A DNA stretch of 64,000 nt from assembly GCF_000426545.1 (NCBI RefSeq), contig NZ_AUFO01000019.1, positions 82,850 to 146,849 of the forward strand, read 5' to 3'. The notes beneath the pieces were generated by a model. The model saw only the letters and a program-made list of their open reading frames with translations. It did not search any database and was not told the DNA's origin. This DNA comes from Paenibacillus massiliensis subsp. panacisoli DSM 21345. Its GTDB lineage: Bacteria; Bacillota; Bacilli; Paenibacillales; Paenibacillaceae. Made by a program: the position numbers and the translations under genes. Shown one piece after another: positions 8,918 to 19,702 of this stretch. The number at the start of each line of letters is the position of its first letter. Positions within the stretch are counted from its first letter, which is position 1.

Positions 8918-10333
8918 TCAGTCCAGATCGTAGATAGACCCTACCTTCAGACCGTATAGCTCATTATAAATTTTCTCAGCAAAGGCGTCTGTCATTCCGG
9001 CAATATAGTCAATGACCATATGCTCCCAGGTCCAGATCGGATTCGGCTTGGCCTGATCGCGCTCATAGCGCTGAAGCCAGTCGCTCGGAATAATCGACTT
9101 CGAGGTCTCCGGATCTAGAAAAGCCTGCCATAAGCGCTTCAGCATCCATTCGCTTCGCTTCTGGAGACGCTGCACTCGCAGATCACGAATCATCGTCACC
9201 CATGCAAAGCTCTTCAAGACACTCACCGTGCGCAGCATATCCAGATCCTCTTTCCCTTCCTTCACGAAAGTAACCTTCTTCCAGTTGCCATCTTCGATGA
9301 CACCAAGACTGCTTACGAACAAGCTTACCCAGTAAGCCTTGACCTCTCGTCTCGTCCGGGAATAGTCGTGCTCGCAGAGTGGCATTTTGCTAGTCCATAC
9401 CTTGAGGAATTCCGACAACACCTGATCCACCTTCGGACCAATCTGCTCCTCCGTCCAGCCTTGCCAGAAGGCATCCTCCAGCGTCGTAATCTTCTCTACA
9501 ATCAGCCGCTTGAGATACGGATCATAGAGAAAGTGTTCATGCACCTCAATCTTGCCAGCCTTGATGCCATCCTCCAGATCATGAGCCGAATAGGCGATAT
9601 CATCGCAAAGGTCCATGAGCTGAGCCTCCAGCGTCTTCTTCCCATTCGGAATTTCCCAGTCGTTGCGAATAGCCTGAATATATTGCCACTCGTGCAGATA
9701 CATCCCCTTCTTATTTACCGTTCCTGGGTACGGATATTTATTGACACCCAACAGGACTGCATCCGTCAGATTCAGGCCATCAATATTCTCACGCTTCTCC
9801 AGAAACATCATAAGCCGAAAGTTATGGGCATTGCCTTCAAAGTGCTCATACTTATGTCGCATGGCGACGCGTGCTTGCAGAGCTGGTTCGGATTGTGGCG
9901 GAAAGCCCTGTGACAGCGCCAGCTGCTCGGCTTTGGTATGCACCAGCTGATCCAGAATACCATCCAGCACCTCTTCTCCCTTATGTCCAAAAGGAGGATG
10001 CCCGAAGTCATGAGCAATGGAGGCACATTCGACGACCTCAGAGTCAATGATCAATCCAGGATTATCGGCCTGCTCCGCCAGCACCTCCGGGTAGGAGCGA
10101 ATCAGACTGCGTGCAGCCTCTCTCGCAATCTGGGCAACCTCCAGAGAATGGGTAAGTCTTGTCCGATAATAATCGCCTGTTCCAGCGCCAAACACCTGCG
10201 ACTTTCCTTGCAATCTTCGAAACGTCGGCGAATGGATCAGCCTGGAATAATCTCGTTCATATGCAGCTCGCGAAGCATCCACACGCAAATCCTCAGGATG
10301 CTGGCGATGTTCTCTTTTTGATTTCCATGTCAT
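8918..10333 (-). CDS. dgt: Deoxyguanosinetriphosphate triphosphohydrolase-like HD protein
   Basis: An HD-domain metal hydrolase that removes triphosphate from dGTP or other dNTPs. Signature elements are THSLEVAQIARE, the HD motif ASIAHDFGHPPFGHKGEE and the downstream LCDDIAYSAHDLEDG. At 471 residues it fits the type 2 dGTPase family. A GTG at 10369 would add 12 residues, but TTGGGAG lies just before ATG 10333 and a promoter -10 lies upstream, so the shorter start is preferred. Confidence 0.88.
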   Translation of the reverse strand: MTWKSKREHRQHPEDLRVDASRAAYERDYSRLIHSPTFRRLQGKSQVFGAGTGDYYRTRLTHSLEVAQIAREAARSLIRSYPEVLAEQADNPGLIIDSEVVECASIAHDFGHPPFGHKGEEVLDGILDQLVHTKAEQLALSQGFPPQSEPALQARVAMRHKYEHFEGNAHNFRLMMFLEKRENIDGLNLTDAVLLGVNKYPYPGTVNKKGMYLHEWQYIQAIRNDWEIPNGKKTLEAQLMDLCDDIAYSAHDLEDGIKAGKIEVHEHFLYDPYLKRLIVEKITTLEDAFWQGWTEEQIGPKVDQVLSEFLKVWTSKMPLCEHDYSRTRREVKAYWVSLFVSSLGVIEDGNWKKVTFVKEGKEDLDMLRTVSVLKSFAWVTMIRDLRVQRLQKRSEWMLKRLWQAFLDPETSKSIIPSDWLQRYERDQAKPNPIWTWEHMVIDYIAGMTDAFAEKIYNELYGLKVGSIYDLD

Positions 10334-10360
10334 ACGTTTCACTCCCAACCTATTGGAGTG

Positions 10361-10389
10361 ATTATACACATTTTTAGGCTTTCCGAAAA
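10361..10389 (-). promoter_or_regulatory. Candidate SigA promoter of dgt
   Basis: A perfect TATAAT on the minus strand (10361-10366) lies 17 nt downstream of a weak TTTTCG (10384-10389). Transcription would start about 20 nt before ATG 10333. The -35 is poor. Confidence 0.4.
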
Positions 10390-10424
10390 GCGTGTAGCCA
10401 CTACCTTGGCCAGACTTCCCTCTT

Positions 10425-11321
10425 CTATTTCATTTTAGGGTCAAGTACATCACGCAGCCCGTCACCCAGCAGGTTGAAGCCAAGGACAGTCAGCATGATG
10501 GCGAGGCCTGGGAAAAAGACGGTCCAAGGTGCCGTCTGAATGAACTGCCTGGAATCCGACAGCATTTTGCCCCATTCTGGGAGAGGCGGCTGAGCCCCCA
10601 TGCCCAGAAAGCCAAGAGCAGCAGCCTCAATAATAGCTGTGCTAATACCCAGCGTACCCTGAACAATGATCGGTGTCAGGCTATTCGGAAGGATGTGTCT
10701 AATCAAGATTCGTGCATTGCTCCCCCCCATAGCCTTCGCCGCTGTAATGTACTCTTCGTTCTTCAGACTGAGCACCTTGGAGCGGACCAGTCGTCCGTAA
10801 GTCGGTACATTCACAATGGCAATGGCGTATAGGGCATTTTGTAAGGAAGGCCCCAAAATCGCGACAATTGCGATGGCCAGCAGGATGGCCGGGAAAGCTA
10901 GCAGGATATCAAACAAACGCGAAATGAGCATGTCCACCCATTTTCCAAAAAAGCCTGCCATGATTCCCAGTGCCGTGCCTACCACAATCGAACCAATCAC
11001 AGACACGAAGCCTACCCACAGAGAAATTCTGGCCCCATAAATTGTGCGTGTCAGAATATCCCGACCCAGATCATCCGTCCCGAACCAATGCTCGGCTGAT
11101 GGTGCCTGCAGACGGTTGGTCAACTCCTGCTCCTTATAGTCTCCTGGTGCGATCCATGGAGCTCCAAGCGCTATTATAATGAAGAAAATAATAACCAGCA
11201 GGCCAATTACCGCTGACTTGTTACGCTTGAAGGACCTCCATGCATCGCGCCATGGCCCGGATCGTGGTCTCGCTGGTACAACGACTCGCCGCTCCTGGGT
11301 ATTCAACATCATTTCACTCAT
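10425..11321 (-). CDS. Peptide/nickel-type ABC transporter permease (DppC/OppC family)
   Basis: The second permease of a peptide-type importer. A hydrophobic segment near residue 40 is followed by the periplasmic-side loop (HWFGTDDLGRDILTRTIYGARISL, the family signature). The binding-protein-dependent transport domain has the EAA-type loop YITAAKAMGGSNARILIRHILPN, which docks to the ATPase. AGGAGG before ATG 11321 makes this start better than an upstream frame extension that overlaps dppB. It lies 19 nt after the dppB-like stop. No ATPase gene follows. Confidence 0.88.
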   Translation of the reverse strand: MSEMMLNTQERRVVVPARPRSGPWRDAWRSFKRNKSAVIGLLVIIFFIIIALGAPWIAPGDYKEQELTNRLQAPSAEHWFGTDDLGRDILTRTIYGARISLWVGFVSVIGSIVVGTALGIMAGFFGKWVDMLISRLFDILLAFPAILLAIAIVAILGPSLQNALYAIAIVNVPTYGRLVRSKVLSLKNEEYITAAKAMGGSNARILIRHILPNSLTPIIVQGTLGISTAIIEAAALGFLGMGAQPPLPEWGKMLSDSRQFIQTAPWTVFFPGLAIMLTVLGFNLLGDGLRDVLDPKMK

Positions 11322-11340
11322 AACGTCCTCCTGCCTGTCT

Positions 11341-12345
11341 TTACTGGTAGCGAATCCGGCGGTCAATGAAAGCATACAGCAGGTCAACCACTAGATTAAT
11401 TACAACGAACATAAAGGCAATAATCAGAATGCCACTCTGAATAACTGGATAATCTCGGGCACTGATGGCTTCATAGATATAGCGTCCGACACCTGGCCAT
11501 GCAAAAATGGTCTCTGTCAGAACTGCGCCACCCAATAAGGAGCCCGTCTGGAGCCCTACGACTGTCAGCACGGGTATGGCCGCATTCTTCAAGGCATGTC
11601 GATATACGATATAAAATGGAGCGAGCCCCTTGGCACGTGCAGTGCGAATATAGTCGGAGCTCATCACCTCGACCATGCTGGAGCGAGTCATTCGGGCAAT
11701 AACCGCCATCGGAATCGTACCAAGTGCAATACTTGGCAATATGAGATGCTTGATGACTACCCATAGCTGGTCCCAGCGACCTGCCAGCATGGCATCAATA
11801 ACTGCCAGATTCGTCACCGACTCCACCGGATCACGCGGATTCATCCGCCCAATCGACGGTAGCCATTGCAGCTTGTTCGCAAATATCCACTGCTCCATCA
11901 GTCCCAGCCAGAATATTGGCATGGACACACCGACAAGAGCAATCACCATACAGGCGTAATCGAACCAGGAGTTCTGTCTCCATGCACTGATAATCCCGGC
12001 ATTTACCCCGACGAATAAAGCAAAAAACATGCTCGCCGCCGTCAACTCCAGCGTTGCTGCAAGATAGGGTAGAATTTCCCGGGCAATGGGCTCTCGGGTC
12101 CGAATAGAGTCACCCAGATCGCCACGCATTAGCTCGCTAAGATAAGCTCCATATTGTTGAATCCAGGGCTTGTCGAGCCCAAGCTGATCTCGCAGTGCTT
12201 GCTTGGATTGCTCTGTGGCTTTATCTCCCAGAATCGTATCTGCAGGGTCCCCCGGAATGGCATGTATAATAGAAAATACAATGATCGTCATGCCAAAAAG
12301 TACTGGAATCAGTACAAGTATTCGTTTGAGTACGTAAGAATTCAT
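11341..12345 (-). CDS. Peptide/nickel-type ABC transporter permease (DppB/OppB family)
   Basis: The first permease of the importer. It begins with the family hallmark: a membrane helix at residues 9-31 ending in HAIPGDPADTILGD. It carries six predicted helices and the EAA loop SSDYIRTARAKGLAPFYIVYRHALKN for ATPase contact. At 334 residues it has normal length. The ribosome site (GGATGGTG) is modest. A stable hairpin separates it from the binding-protein gene upstream, probably lowering permease expression relative to the lipoprotein. Confidence 0.88.
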   Translation of the reverse strand: MNSYVLKRILVLIPVLFGMTIIVFSIIHAIPGDPADTILGDKATEQSKQALRDQLGLDKPWIQQYGAYLSELMRGDLGDSIRTREPIAREILPYLAATLELTAASMFFALFVGVNAGIISAWRQNSWFDYACMVIALVGVSMPIFWLGLMEQWIFANKLQWLPSIGRMNPRDPVESVTNLAVIDAMLAGRWDQLWVVIKHLILPSIALGTIPMAVIARMTRSSMVEVMSSDYIRTARAKGLAPFYIVYRHALKNAAIPVLTVVGLQTGSLLGGAVLTETIFAWPGVGRYIYEAISARDYPVIQSGILIIAFMFVVINLVVDLLYAFIDRRIRYQ

Positions 12346-12382
12346 GTCAGGTCACCATCCACTAGCTCAGACATGAACATGT

Positions 12383-12430
12383 CGGCGGCTGTCCCAATGC
12401 GGCATACACATGCCGCGGAACATACCGCCG
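12383..12430 (-). terminator. Intercistronic hairpin between binding protein and permeases
   Basis: An outer stem CGGCGG/CCGCCG (12383-12388 and 12425-12430) encloses an inner stem GCGGCAT/ATGCCGC (12399-12405 and 12410-12416). No T-run follows, so it probably acts as an mRNA-stabilising or partial-termination hairpin, common after binding-protein genes. Confidence 0.6.
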
Positions 12431-12456
12431 AGGTTCACTTTGTCTGAGGTTATATC

Positions 12457-14103
12457 TTACTCAAAGTAAATGCTGGCATATGGCTCGGAGCCAGTTGGAG
12501 ATGGGGTATAGCCTTTCAGATTGGATGAGGCTGCCATAAGTGGTGTCGTATGAACCAGCGGAATCCACGGGGCATCTTCCTTGATGATGACCTGTGACTG
12601 CTTGTATAGCTCGGCACGCTTGTCCTGATCGACTTCCTTCTGTGCCTCCACCAGAATGGTATGCAACTCTTCATTTACATAGAAGCTTCGGTTATTGCCT
12701 GGAATCGTATCTTTATCCAGCAGGGTGTAAATGAAATTGTCCGGGTCACCGTTATCCCCTGTCCAGCCCAGCATGTACAGATCATCCTTCTCTCCAGCCT
12801 TCAAGTCATCCAGATAAGTAGCCCACTCTGGGGATTGGATGCTGACCTTGACGCCGATCTTCTCCAGATCTGCCTGAATGGCCTCAGCAACCTTACGGCC
12901 ATCTGGCATATAAGGACGGGATACCGGCATCGCATAGAAGATAAGTTCCTCGGCAATGCCATCAGGGTAGCCAGCCTCAGCCAACAATGCCTTCGCCTTC
13001 TCCGGGTCGTAGGCGTAATCCTGAATGTCATCGTTATAGCCCCAAAGGGTTGGTGGTAACGGATTCTTCGCCACCTGAGCGGAGCCACCAAAGAAGGCAT
13101 CCACAATAGCTTGCTTATTGACAGCGTGGTTCAGAGCCTGACGTACTTTTTTATCATCAAACGGCTTCTTCTTCGTATTAAAACCAACATATCCTACATT
13201 AAAGGAAGGACGTTCGATCTTCTGCAGGTTCGCATTGCTCTCCAGTACAGTCAGATCATCCGCATTCAGATCCTCCATGATGTCGATCTCACCATTCTGC
13301 AAGGCATTGAAGCGAGCCGTATTGTCGGGAATGGAACGCACAATCACTTTGTTCAGCTTAGGCAAGCCTTCCTGCCAGTAATCCGGGTTCTTCTCCAGGG
13401 TAATGGAATCATTGCGCTTCCACTCCTTGAATACAAATGGCCCCGTCCCTACCGGCTCGCTCTTGAAATTGGTAGTCTTCTCCTTCACAGCCGTCGGACT
13501 GGCAATCCCGAAGCTGGACATGGCAATATTCTGCAAGAAAGGCGCCTGCGGCTGGTTCAGCGTGAATTGCACCGTATGCTCATCAACGGCTTTGACCTCC
13601 TTGATCACCCGGCTATCCTCACTACCGAACATGGAATCATAATAATCAAAGGAATCTCCCTCGAACTTGTATTCACTGGCTGGGTCACTCCAACGCTCGA
13701 AGTTAAAAACCACCGCCTCCGCATTGAAGTCGGTTCCATCATGGAATTTGACTCCCTGACGAAGCTTGAACGTGTACGTCAGACCGTCTTCAGCCACTTC
13801 CCAGCTCTCGGCAAGAGAAGGCTGGACTTTTGTGGAACCCGGCTCGTAGGACAGCAACGTATCATATACCTGCTGTGCAATTTTCAAAGATTCTCCGTCT
13901 GTAACTATACCGGGATCAAGTGCTACTGAATCTCCACCCCGTCCGAAAATCAATGTATCCTGTACTGTCGCATCCTGTTCAGGTGCCGGCTCATTGCCCG
14001 GCTCAGGTGCTGCCTCATTGGAGCCTCCACCGCAACCGGAAATACCCACCATAACCGCCAATACAAGAATCAGTACACCACTCCACCATCTTCTCTTCAA
14101 CAT
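12457..14103 (-). CDS. Peptide-type ABC transporter substrate-binding lipoprotein (SBP_bac_5)
   Basis: An extracellular lipoprotein that captures the substrate for the adjacent permeases. A signal peptide ends in the lipobox ISGC, giving a lipidated Cys at about residue 24. A Gly/Ser/Pro-rich tether follows. The SBP_bac_5 fold spans the rest, with the typical LAESWEVAEDGLTYTFKLRQGVKFHDG near residue 105. At 548 residues it is normal for dipeptide, oligopeptide or glutathione binding proteins. The ligand is not readable from sequence. It is the first gene of an SBP-B-C operon. Confidence 0.9.
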   Translation of the reverse strand: MLKRRWWSGVLILVLAVMVGISGCGGGSNEAAPEPGNEPAPEQDATVQDTLIFGRGGDSVALDPGIVTDGESLKIAQQVYDTLLSYEPGSTKVQPSLAESWEVAEDGLTYTFKLRQGVKFHDGTDFNAEAVVFNFERWSDPASEYKFEGDSFDYYDSMFGSEDSRVIKEVKAVDEHTVQFTLNQPQAPFLQNIAMSSFGIASPTAVKEKTTNFKSEPVGTGPFVFKEWKRNDSITLEKNPDYWQEGLPKLNKVIVRSIPDNTARFNALQNGEIDIMEDLNADDLTVLESNANLQKIERPSFNVGYVGFNTKKKPFDDKKVRQALNHAVNKQAIVDAFFGGSAQVAKNPLPPTLWGYNDDIQDYAYDPEKAKALLAEAGYPDGIAEELIFYAMPVSRPYMPDGRKVAEAIQADLEKIGVKVSIQSPEWATYLDDLKAGEKDDLYMLGWTGDNGDPDNFIYTLLDKDTIPGNNRSFYVNEELHTILVEAQKEVDQDKRAELYKQSQVIIKEDAPWIPLVHTTPLMAASSNLKGYTPSPTGSEPYASIYFE

Positions 14104-14987
14104 TGAATAACCCCTTTCAGCAGCATTTATATAATGAATGGATGTAACACAAAATAAACGTCACTAAAATTACATAATATATATTAAATAACATATATTC
14201 ACTGTTAATACGACAACAAAAGACGGCATACGTCAAAATGACGCAGACATCCAGTGGATCTTAAATGTAGAGACACATTCGATTAGTGGATTAAAAGGTA
14301 ACGGACTAGAATGGACTAGAGTTTACTAGAATAACTAGAATTATTAGAATTATTAGAGTTGACTAGAATTTGATTAGAATTCGATTTACTGAACCTGGAA
14401 GTTGGATAGCATACACTGCAATATGATCATATATAATTGCATTCCTCGGCGGACATATGCTGTAGGTCTAGTAGAGTTGGCTTGCATACTGGATGACTTA
14501 CTGTAGGTGAGATCTAAGCTAGTGGAAGAAAAACAGAACATGGATGTCTTGGCATGGTGTTAACGCGGTGAAAGATCACTCTTGATGTACGGGGTTTCTT
14601 GTGTATGTAAATCCTGTCGTGGTATGGAGCATTGCACTGCTATACGTCAAGTAAAATAACATACAGAACAGTTGAAAAGAGGTGATTAATGGTAACTTTA
14701 CAATAGAACAGAAGAATAGACAAGTCTTTTTTACATTTATTCGTAATTGGAATTAAGTTAGCTTATTTATGGTGTTAAGTATAATGACAAGATAAAATTT
14801 CCTTATAAAATAAAAAAAGGATGACCTCCACCCTCATTCACACCATGCTTTGCTTAAGCTCATGGTTTTCCGATCGGTAGAAGGACACCCTCAGCAACAT
14901 TCCAGTGTATCCGTTATCTCTATTACAGCTATGATGCCATCATATTTGTGCATTTGTGCATTTGCAAGTTTTACACTATATACACAG
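14104..14987. other. AT-rich intergenic region
   Basis: Nearly 900 bp with no supported gene. It contains the start signals of the binding-protein gene near 14104-14170, a degenerate ACTAGAAT repeat (14303-14382), and at its far end the likely transcript end of the phosphorylase operon. There, on the minus strand, a 6-bp stem ACCATG/CATGGT (about 14843-14867) is followed by a T-run at 14812-14818. Confidence 0.5.
14303..14382. repeat. Degenerate tandem repeat of ACTAGAAT/ATTAGAATT
   Basis: About eight copies of CTAGAAT- or TTAGAAT-like units occur in 80 bp, with spacing of 8-13 nt. The period is irregular, so replication slippage is likely, though a multi-site protein-binding array is possible. 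Confidence 0.6.
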
Positions 14988-17900
14988 CTACAAATATACG
15001 TTCATGCGAGCGATTCGACGCTCCCTTACATCGTATGCCTCTGGCTCCTCAAGAACAGCCCCTTGAATTGCTTTACTGCTGCCGTCCTTGTAAATTAACT
15101 CGTAGCTAGTAGCCAGCGTGTTCTGCGAAAAAGTATCCCGCCGATTCGCTCGAATGTACGTCACTTCACAGCTTCCCAGTAGGCGGAATGACAGCGTTCC
15201 CTCTGAGTCAAAAAGCCAGGCAGGCAGCCTCGGCACAAGCCGGAAGGTCAGCTTACCCTGCTCATATCGGAACGGCTTCTCTCCCATCATCATATGCAGC
15301 CACATATGAAGGAATTCTGCAGTAGAGCCACTGAGCCTTGCAATGAATCCTGTGCCATGCAGACCCTCGTCCGGATTCGCACTGCTGGCAATGAAGGAGC
15401 TATTCTCCAGCGTACTTCGTCCATAGACTGCTGCATCCATGAACGGGGGCAACGTGCGCTGCAGATCTGCAAAGAATTCATCATACAACCCGTTACGCAG
15501 ACACTCCAACAGATATTTGAATTCCATATGCATGAATATGGACTCGTTCTCCAGCCAGCCCGGTGTAAATGCACGAGAACGACCTAGCTCGAACGGCTGC
15601 CCATCCAGACTTTCATTTACCTTATACATCCCTAACGCTTCATCATACAGTCCACTGCTACGGATATTGCGGTGCAGCTCCTGCGGCGAGATTGGCGTCC
15701 CTTTCACCTTCAATGCCCGAACAGGTCCCTCCAGAAAATGTGGAAGATCATGTCGCTTGAACGCCTTGATCTCAATCTGGCTGTGTCCATCTTTATTTGT
15801 ACTGACCTCATACTGACTAGCTTCATAGTAAAAGTACGTAGGATACAGGCCTTCACCGATGTCCAGCGCTCTCTTCATCCCCTCGTGCAGCTTACCCTCA
15901 GCCTTGGTCAGAATACGTTGGATACGAGCCAGCTCCAGCTCCTCCTCCGCCCCATCAAAGCCCCAACGAACAGCCCATCGGTAAGCCTCTCTAGCCTCCG
16001 ACACCGTAGCCCAGAAGGTATGATCCCGCTCATGTCCATGCTGTGACTGTTCGTACGCTCCAAGAGCATAGTCCACTCTACCCACGAGCTGAACCATCTC
16101 GACCGGCAGTCGAACCATGCTATCCTGTGGCAATTGCTGAAGTGCGTTCAGCAGGAACTGGATCATACGCTGCAGCTCGCACAGCTCTCCGAATCCAGAG
16201 GCCATAAGCCCTGGCAGCCCATTCATCGAATCATTCCAGCCCGGCTTACCAGCCTCCATCTCAATGCCTAGACCCTCGGGGTCAAGCGTTGCCAGCTTGA
16301 TCATCGCGAGCGAGAACAGCTTCTCTAGCAGATTGGATAGATAGATTTCTCCCTTGCCCTGCTGTGTACGAACCCAGCTCGCATCCCGCTCACGAGCATG
16401 GAGCTGTGCCTCCTTCTCCTTGCTTTCCAGCACGGCCCCATACTGACGAATTCGTCCATCATCGAGCTGTACATATTTATGCTGACGTGGCTGTACCCAA
16501 GCAGGACTGTCATAATAACGGTATTCCCTGGTCAGGAGCAATGTCGTCAAGCGATCAGGGTAGACGCCTAGATAGCTTTCGATCAGGTCCAGATTATATG
16601 TCCAGTGATCTGTCCAGTAGCCTTCGCCAAAATCCGCCTCGAAGCTCTGTTCCGAGCAGCCCAGCACCCTTATTACGAGCTCTGGAGGATCTACCATCAG
16701 AGCTTTCTTGAACCGCTCACTCCAATCGACAAGCTCCCCCGGTGTATAGTGACCTGAAAGGAGTGCACGAAAGGACTCATGCGCTTCAGGGCCAACCAAC
16801 TGGAGCAACTCCTCATCCATGGCACGAAGCCGGAAGCTGCAGCCTTTTACTACAAGTGGATTGTAGCCATCAGGCTGAATGAAGCTCATGAACATGCGGA
16901 TGTTGAAATCCTCAATCTCCGGGTGGAACCATACATCATTACGGCGGTTCTGATTGGCATCCCGAAAGTTCCCATTGCCTTGTGAATACGTTCTTGCCTG
17001 AAGCTTGAAGAAGTTATAATCTCGCTCCAGGTCCCCATGCTTGCGTGAGTACACATGATAGACAAGGGGCTTCTCCGTGCCATTATCCAGCAACAGCGGA
17101 TAACCACCTCGCAGCAGATTATCCAGATAGCTCTGGCGGCAATATTCATCAAAGAGCGGCACCGCAGAACGGGTCCCCATATCGTCGGTCAAAGCATGGG
17201 CCAACTGCTCCGCTTCCCGCTCCTTCCGCTGGATATAATTCATCGTGGCCAATTCATTAAGCCGTCCTGTAATGTCCTCAATGCGCTGAACATGACCGAT
17301 GACCATACAGTGGCGAACTGTCGCCCCTGCAGCCAGTTCAACGGCATACCCGCTGAAGGCACAGGGAACCTTGTTGGTGGTTATCTGTGGCTGGTTCAGC
17401 AGCTCCCGAATGGAAGTACGAAGAAATCCCTCTGGCATGGTCAGAGCCGTATTGCTGCCAAATATTAGACCGGGATCTACCAATGGTTGGAGTAGCTGTT
17501 CGTGCCCATTTTGCTCCATAAAGCTATACATAAAATGACCTGCTTCAATCCTGTGAACCTCGCTCGTATCCGCTGTACTGCCGCGCAGCTTGTAGAACGG
17601 AACCTGGTTATCCAGTCCCTCGACATCCATCCAGCTCTTCAGGGTGTAGCCTAGCTCTTTGTACGCCGCATTCTCAATCCCGAATGGCAGGACAGCAGGC
17701 ATTCCGTCCAGTACCTCCAGCTCCAAGGCTGCATCACTGACATTCCGTAGCTCCACCTGCCGCACAAGGGCAGCATGCTTCTCGCCAGGTAAAGTATAGT
17801 ATCGCACCTGCACTTGAAGTCCTGTATCCGTATCTGAACTCACCAGTTCCAGCTGATTAAGTGAGATTCGCATCTGCTGCTGTTCTTGCTCCTGGATGTT

Positions 17901-18287
17901 CATGGTCGAGAAAATCTCACAGTAGCCCCATTCACAGGAAGCACCTGAAGCGTACCTATTACTCTGCTCTGAAGAGGATGTTGGATCAGCCGTGGCTTGT
18001 GCAGGATCCATGCGCTGCAAGGCAGGTCTATGCTTCACGAACGTGCGAAAGCCATGCAAAGGCACGAGGCTGTAGCTGCGATCCGCTGGAAAGAACTCCA
18101 TAATAGCACCATTCTTGTCCTCAACCCCGAAGCTCGCAACCCCCTGTCCGCGATTCACATAATACGTCCACATCGGGATGCCATGAATACCCGCAATGCC
18201 AGGCAGGAAGCTGGAGAACGGCTTTGCCTGCTGATATTGGTCAATGACGAACCGGCCTTCATGATCAAAATAATATTTCACGGTCAT
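14988..18287 (-). CDS. Large GH94/GH161-type glycoside phosphorylase
   Basis: A cytoplasmic inverting phosphorylase that should split a beta-linked oligosaccharide with phosphate, giving glucose-1-phosphate. The C-terminal half has the (alpha/alpha)6 core with PGWNDSMNGLPG; Asp686 in WND matches the catalytic acid in the DWND motif of GH94 enzymes. The N-terminal half is a beta-sandwich region. At 1,099 residues it is far longer than cellobiose phosphorylase (about 800) and closer to GH149/GH161 beta-1,3-glucan phosphorylases, a group I recall as described from Paenibacillus polymyxa. The GH161 assignment is inference. It starts 8 nt after the GH1 gene with GAGGTGA as ribosome site. Confidence 0.8.
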   Translation of the reverse strand: MTVKYYFDHEGRFVIDQYQQAKPFSSFLPGIAGIHGIPMWTYYVNRGQGVASFGVEDKNGAIMEFFPADRSYSLVPLHGFRTFVKHRPALQRMDPAQATADPTSSSEQSNRYASGASCEWGYCEIFSTMNIQEQEQQQMRISLNQLELVSSDTDTGLQVQVRYYTLPGEKHAALVRQVELRNVSDAALELEVLDGMPAVLPFGIENAAYKELGYTLKSWMDVEGLDNQVPFYKLRGSTADTSEVHRIEAGHFMYSFMEQNGHEQLLQPLVDPGLIFGSNTALTMPEGFLRTSIRELLNQPQITTNKVPCAFSGYAVELAAGATVRHCMVIGHVQRIEDITGRLNELATMNYIQRKEREAEQLAHALTDDMGTRSAVPLFDEYCRQSYLDNLLRGGYPLLLDNGTEKPLVYHVYSRKHGDLERDYNFFKLQARTYSQGNGNFRDANQNRRNDVWFHPEIEDFNIRMFMSFIQPDGYNPLVVKGCSFRLRAMDEELLQLVGPEAHESFRALLSGHYTPGELVDWSERFKKALMVDPPELVIRVLGCSEQSFEADFGEGYWTDHWTYNLDLIESYLGVYPDRLTTLLLTREYRYYDSPAWVQPRQHKYVQLDDGRIRQYGAVLESKEKEAQLHARERDASWVRTQQGKGEIYLSNLLEKLFSLAMIKLATLDPEGLGIEMEAGKPGWNDSMNGLPGLMASGFGELCELQRMIQFLLNALQQLPQDSMVRLPVEMVQLVGRVDYALGAYEQSQHGHERDHTFWATVSEAREAYRWAVRWGFDGAEEELELARIQRILTKAEGKLHEGMKRALDIGEGLYPTYFYYEASQYEVSTNKDGHSQIEIKAFKRHDLPHFLEGPVRALKVKGTPISPQELHRNIRSSGLYDEALGMYKVNESLDGQPFELGRSRAFTPGWLENESIFMHMEFKYLLECLRNGLYDEFFADLQRTLPPFMDAAVYGRSTLENSSFIASSANPDEGLHGTGFIARLSGSTAEFLHMWLHMMMGEKPFRYEQGKLTFRLVPRLPAWLFDSEGTLSFRLLGSCEVTYIRANRRDTFSQNTLATSYELIYKDGSSKAIQGAVLEEPEAYDVRERRIARMNVYL

Positions 18288-18295
18288 ACGTCACC

Positions 18296-19672
<1,377 letters not shown>

Positions 19673-19702
19673 CTATAGCATAATTACTTCCTCCTGGTAC
19701 AC

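Noticed and set aside
13111..13929. 272-codon open frame opposite the peptide-binding lipoprotein gene
   Set aside because: The minus-strand gene has a lipobox and full family pattern; the plus frame has no start signals or motifs.
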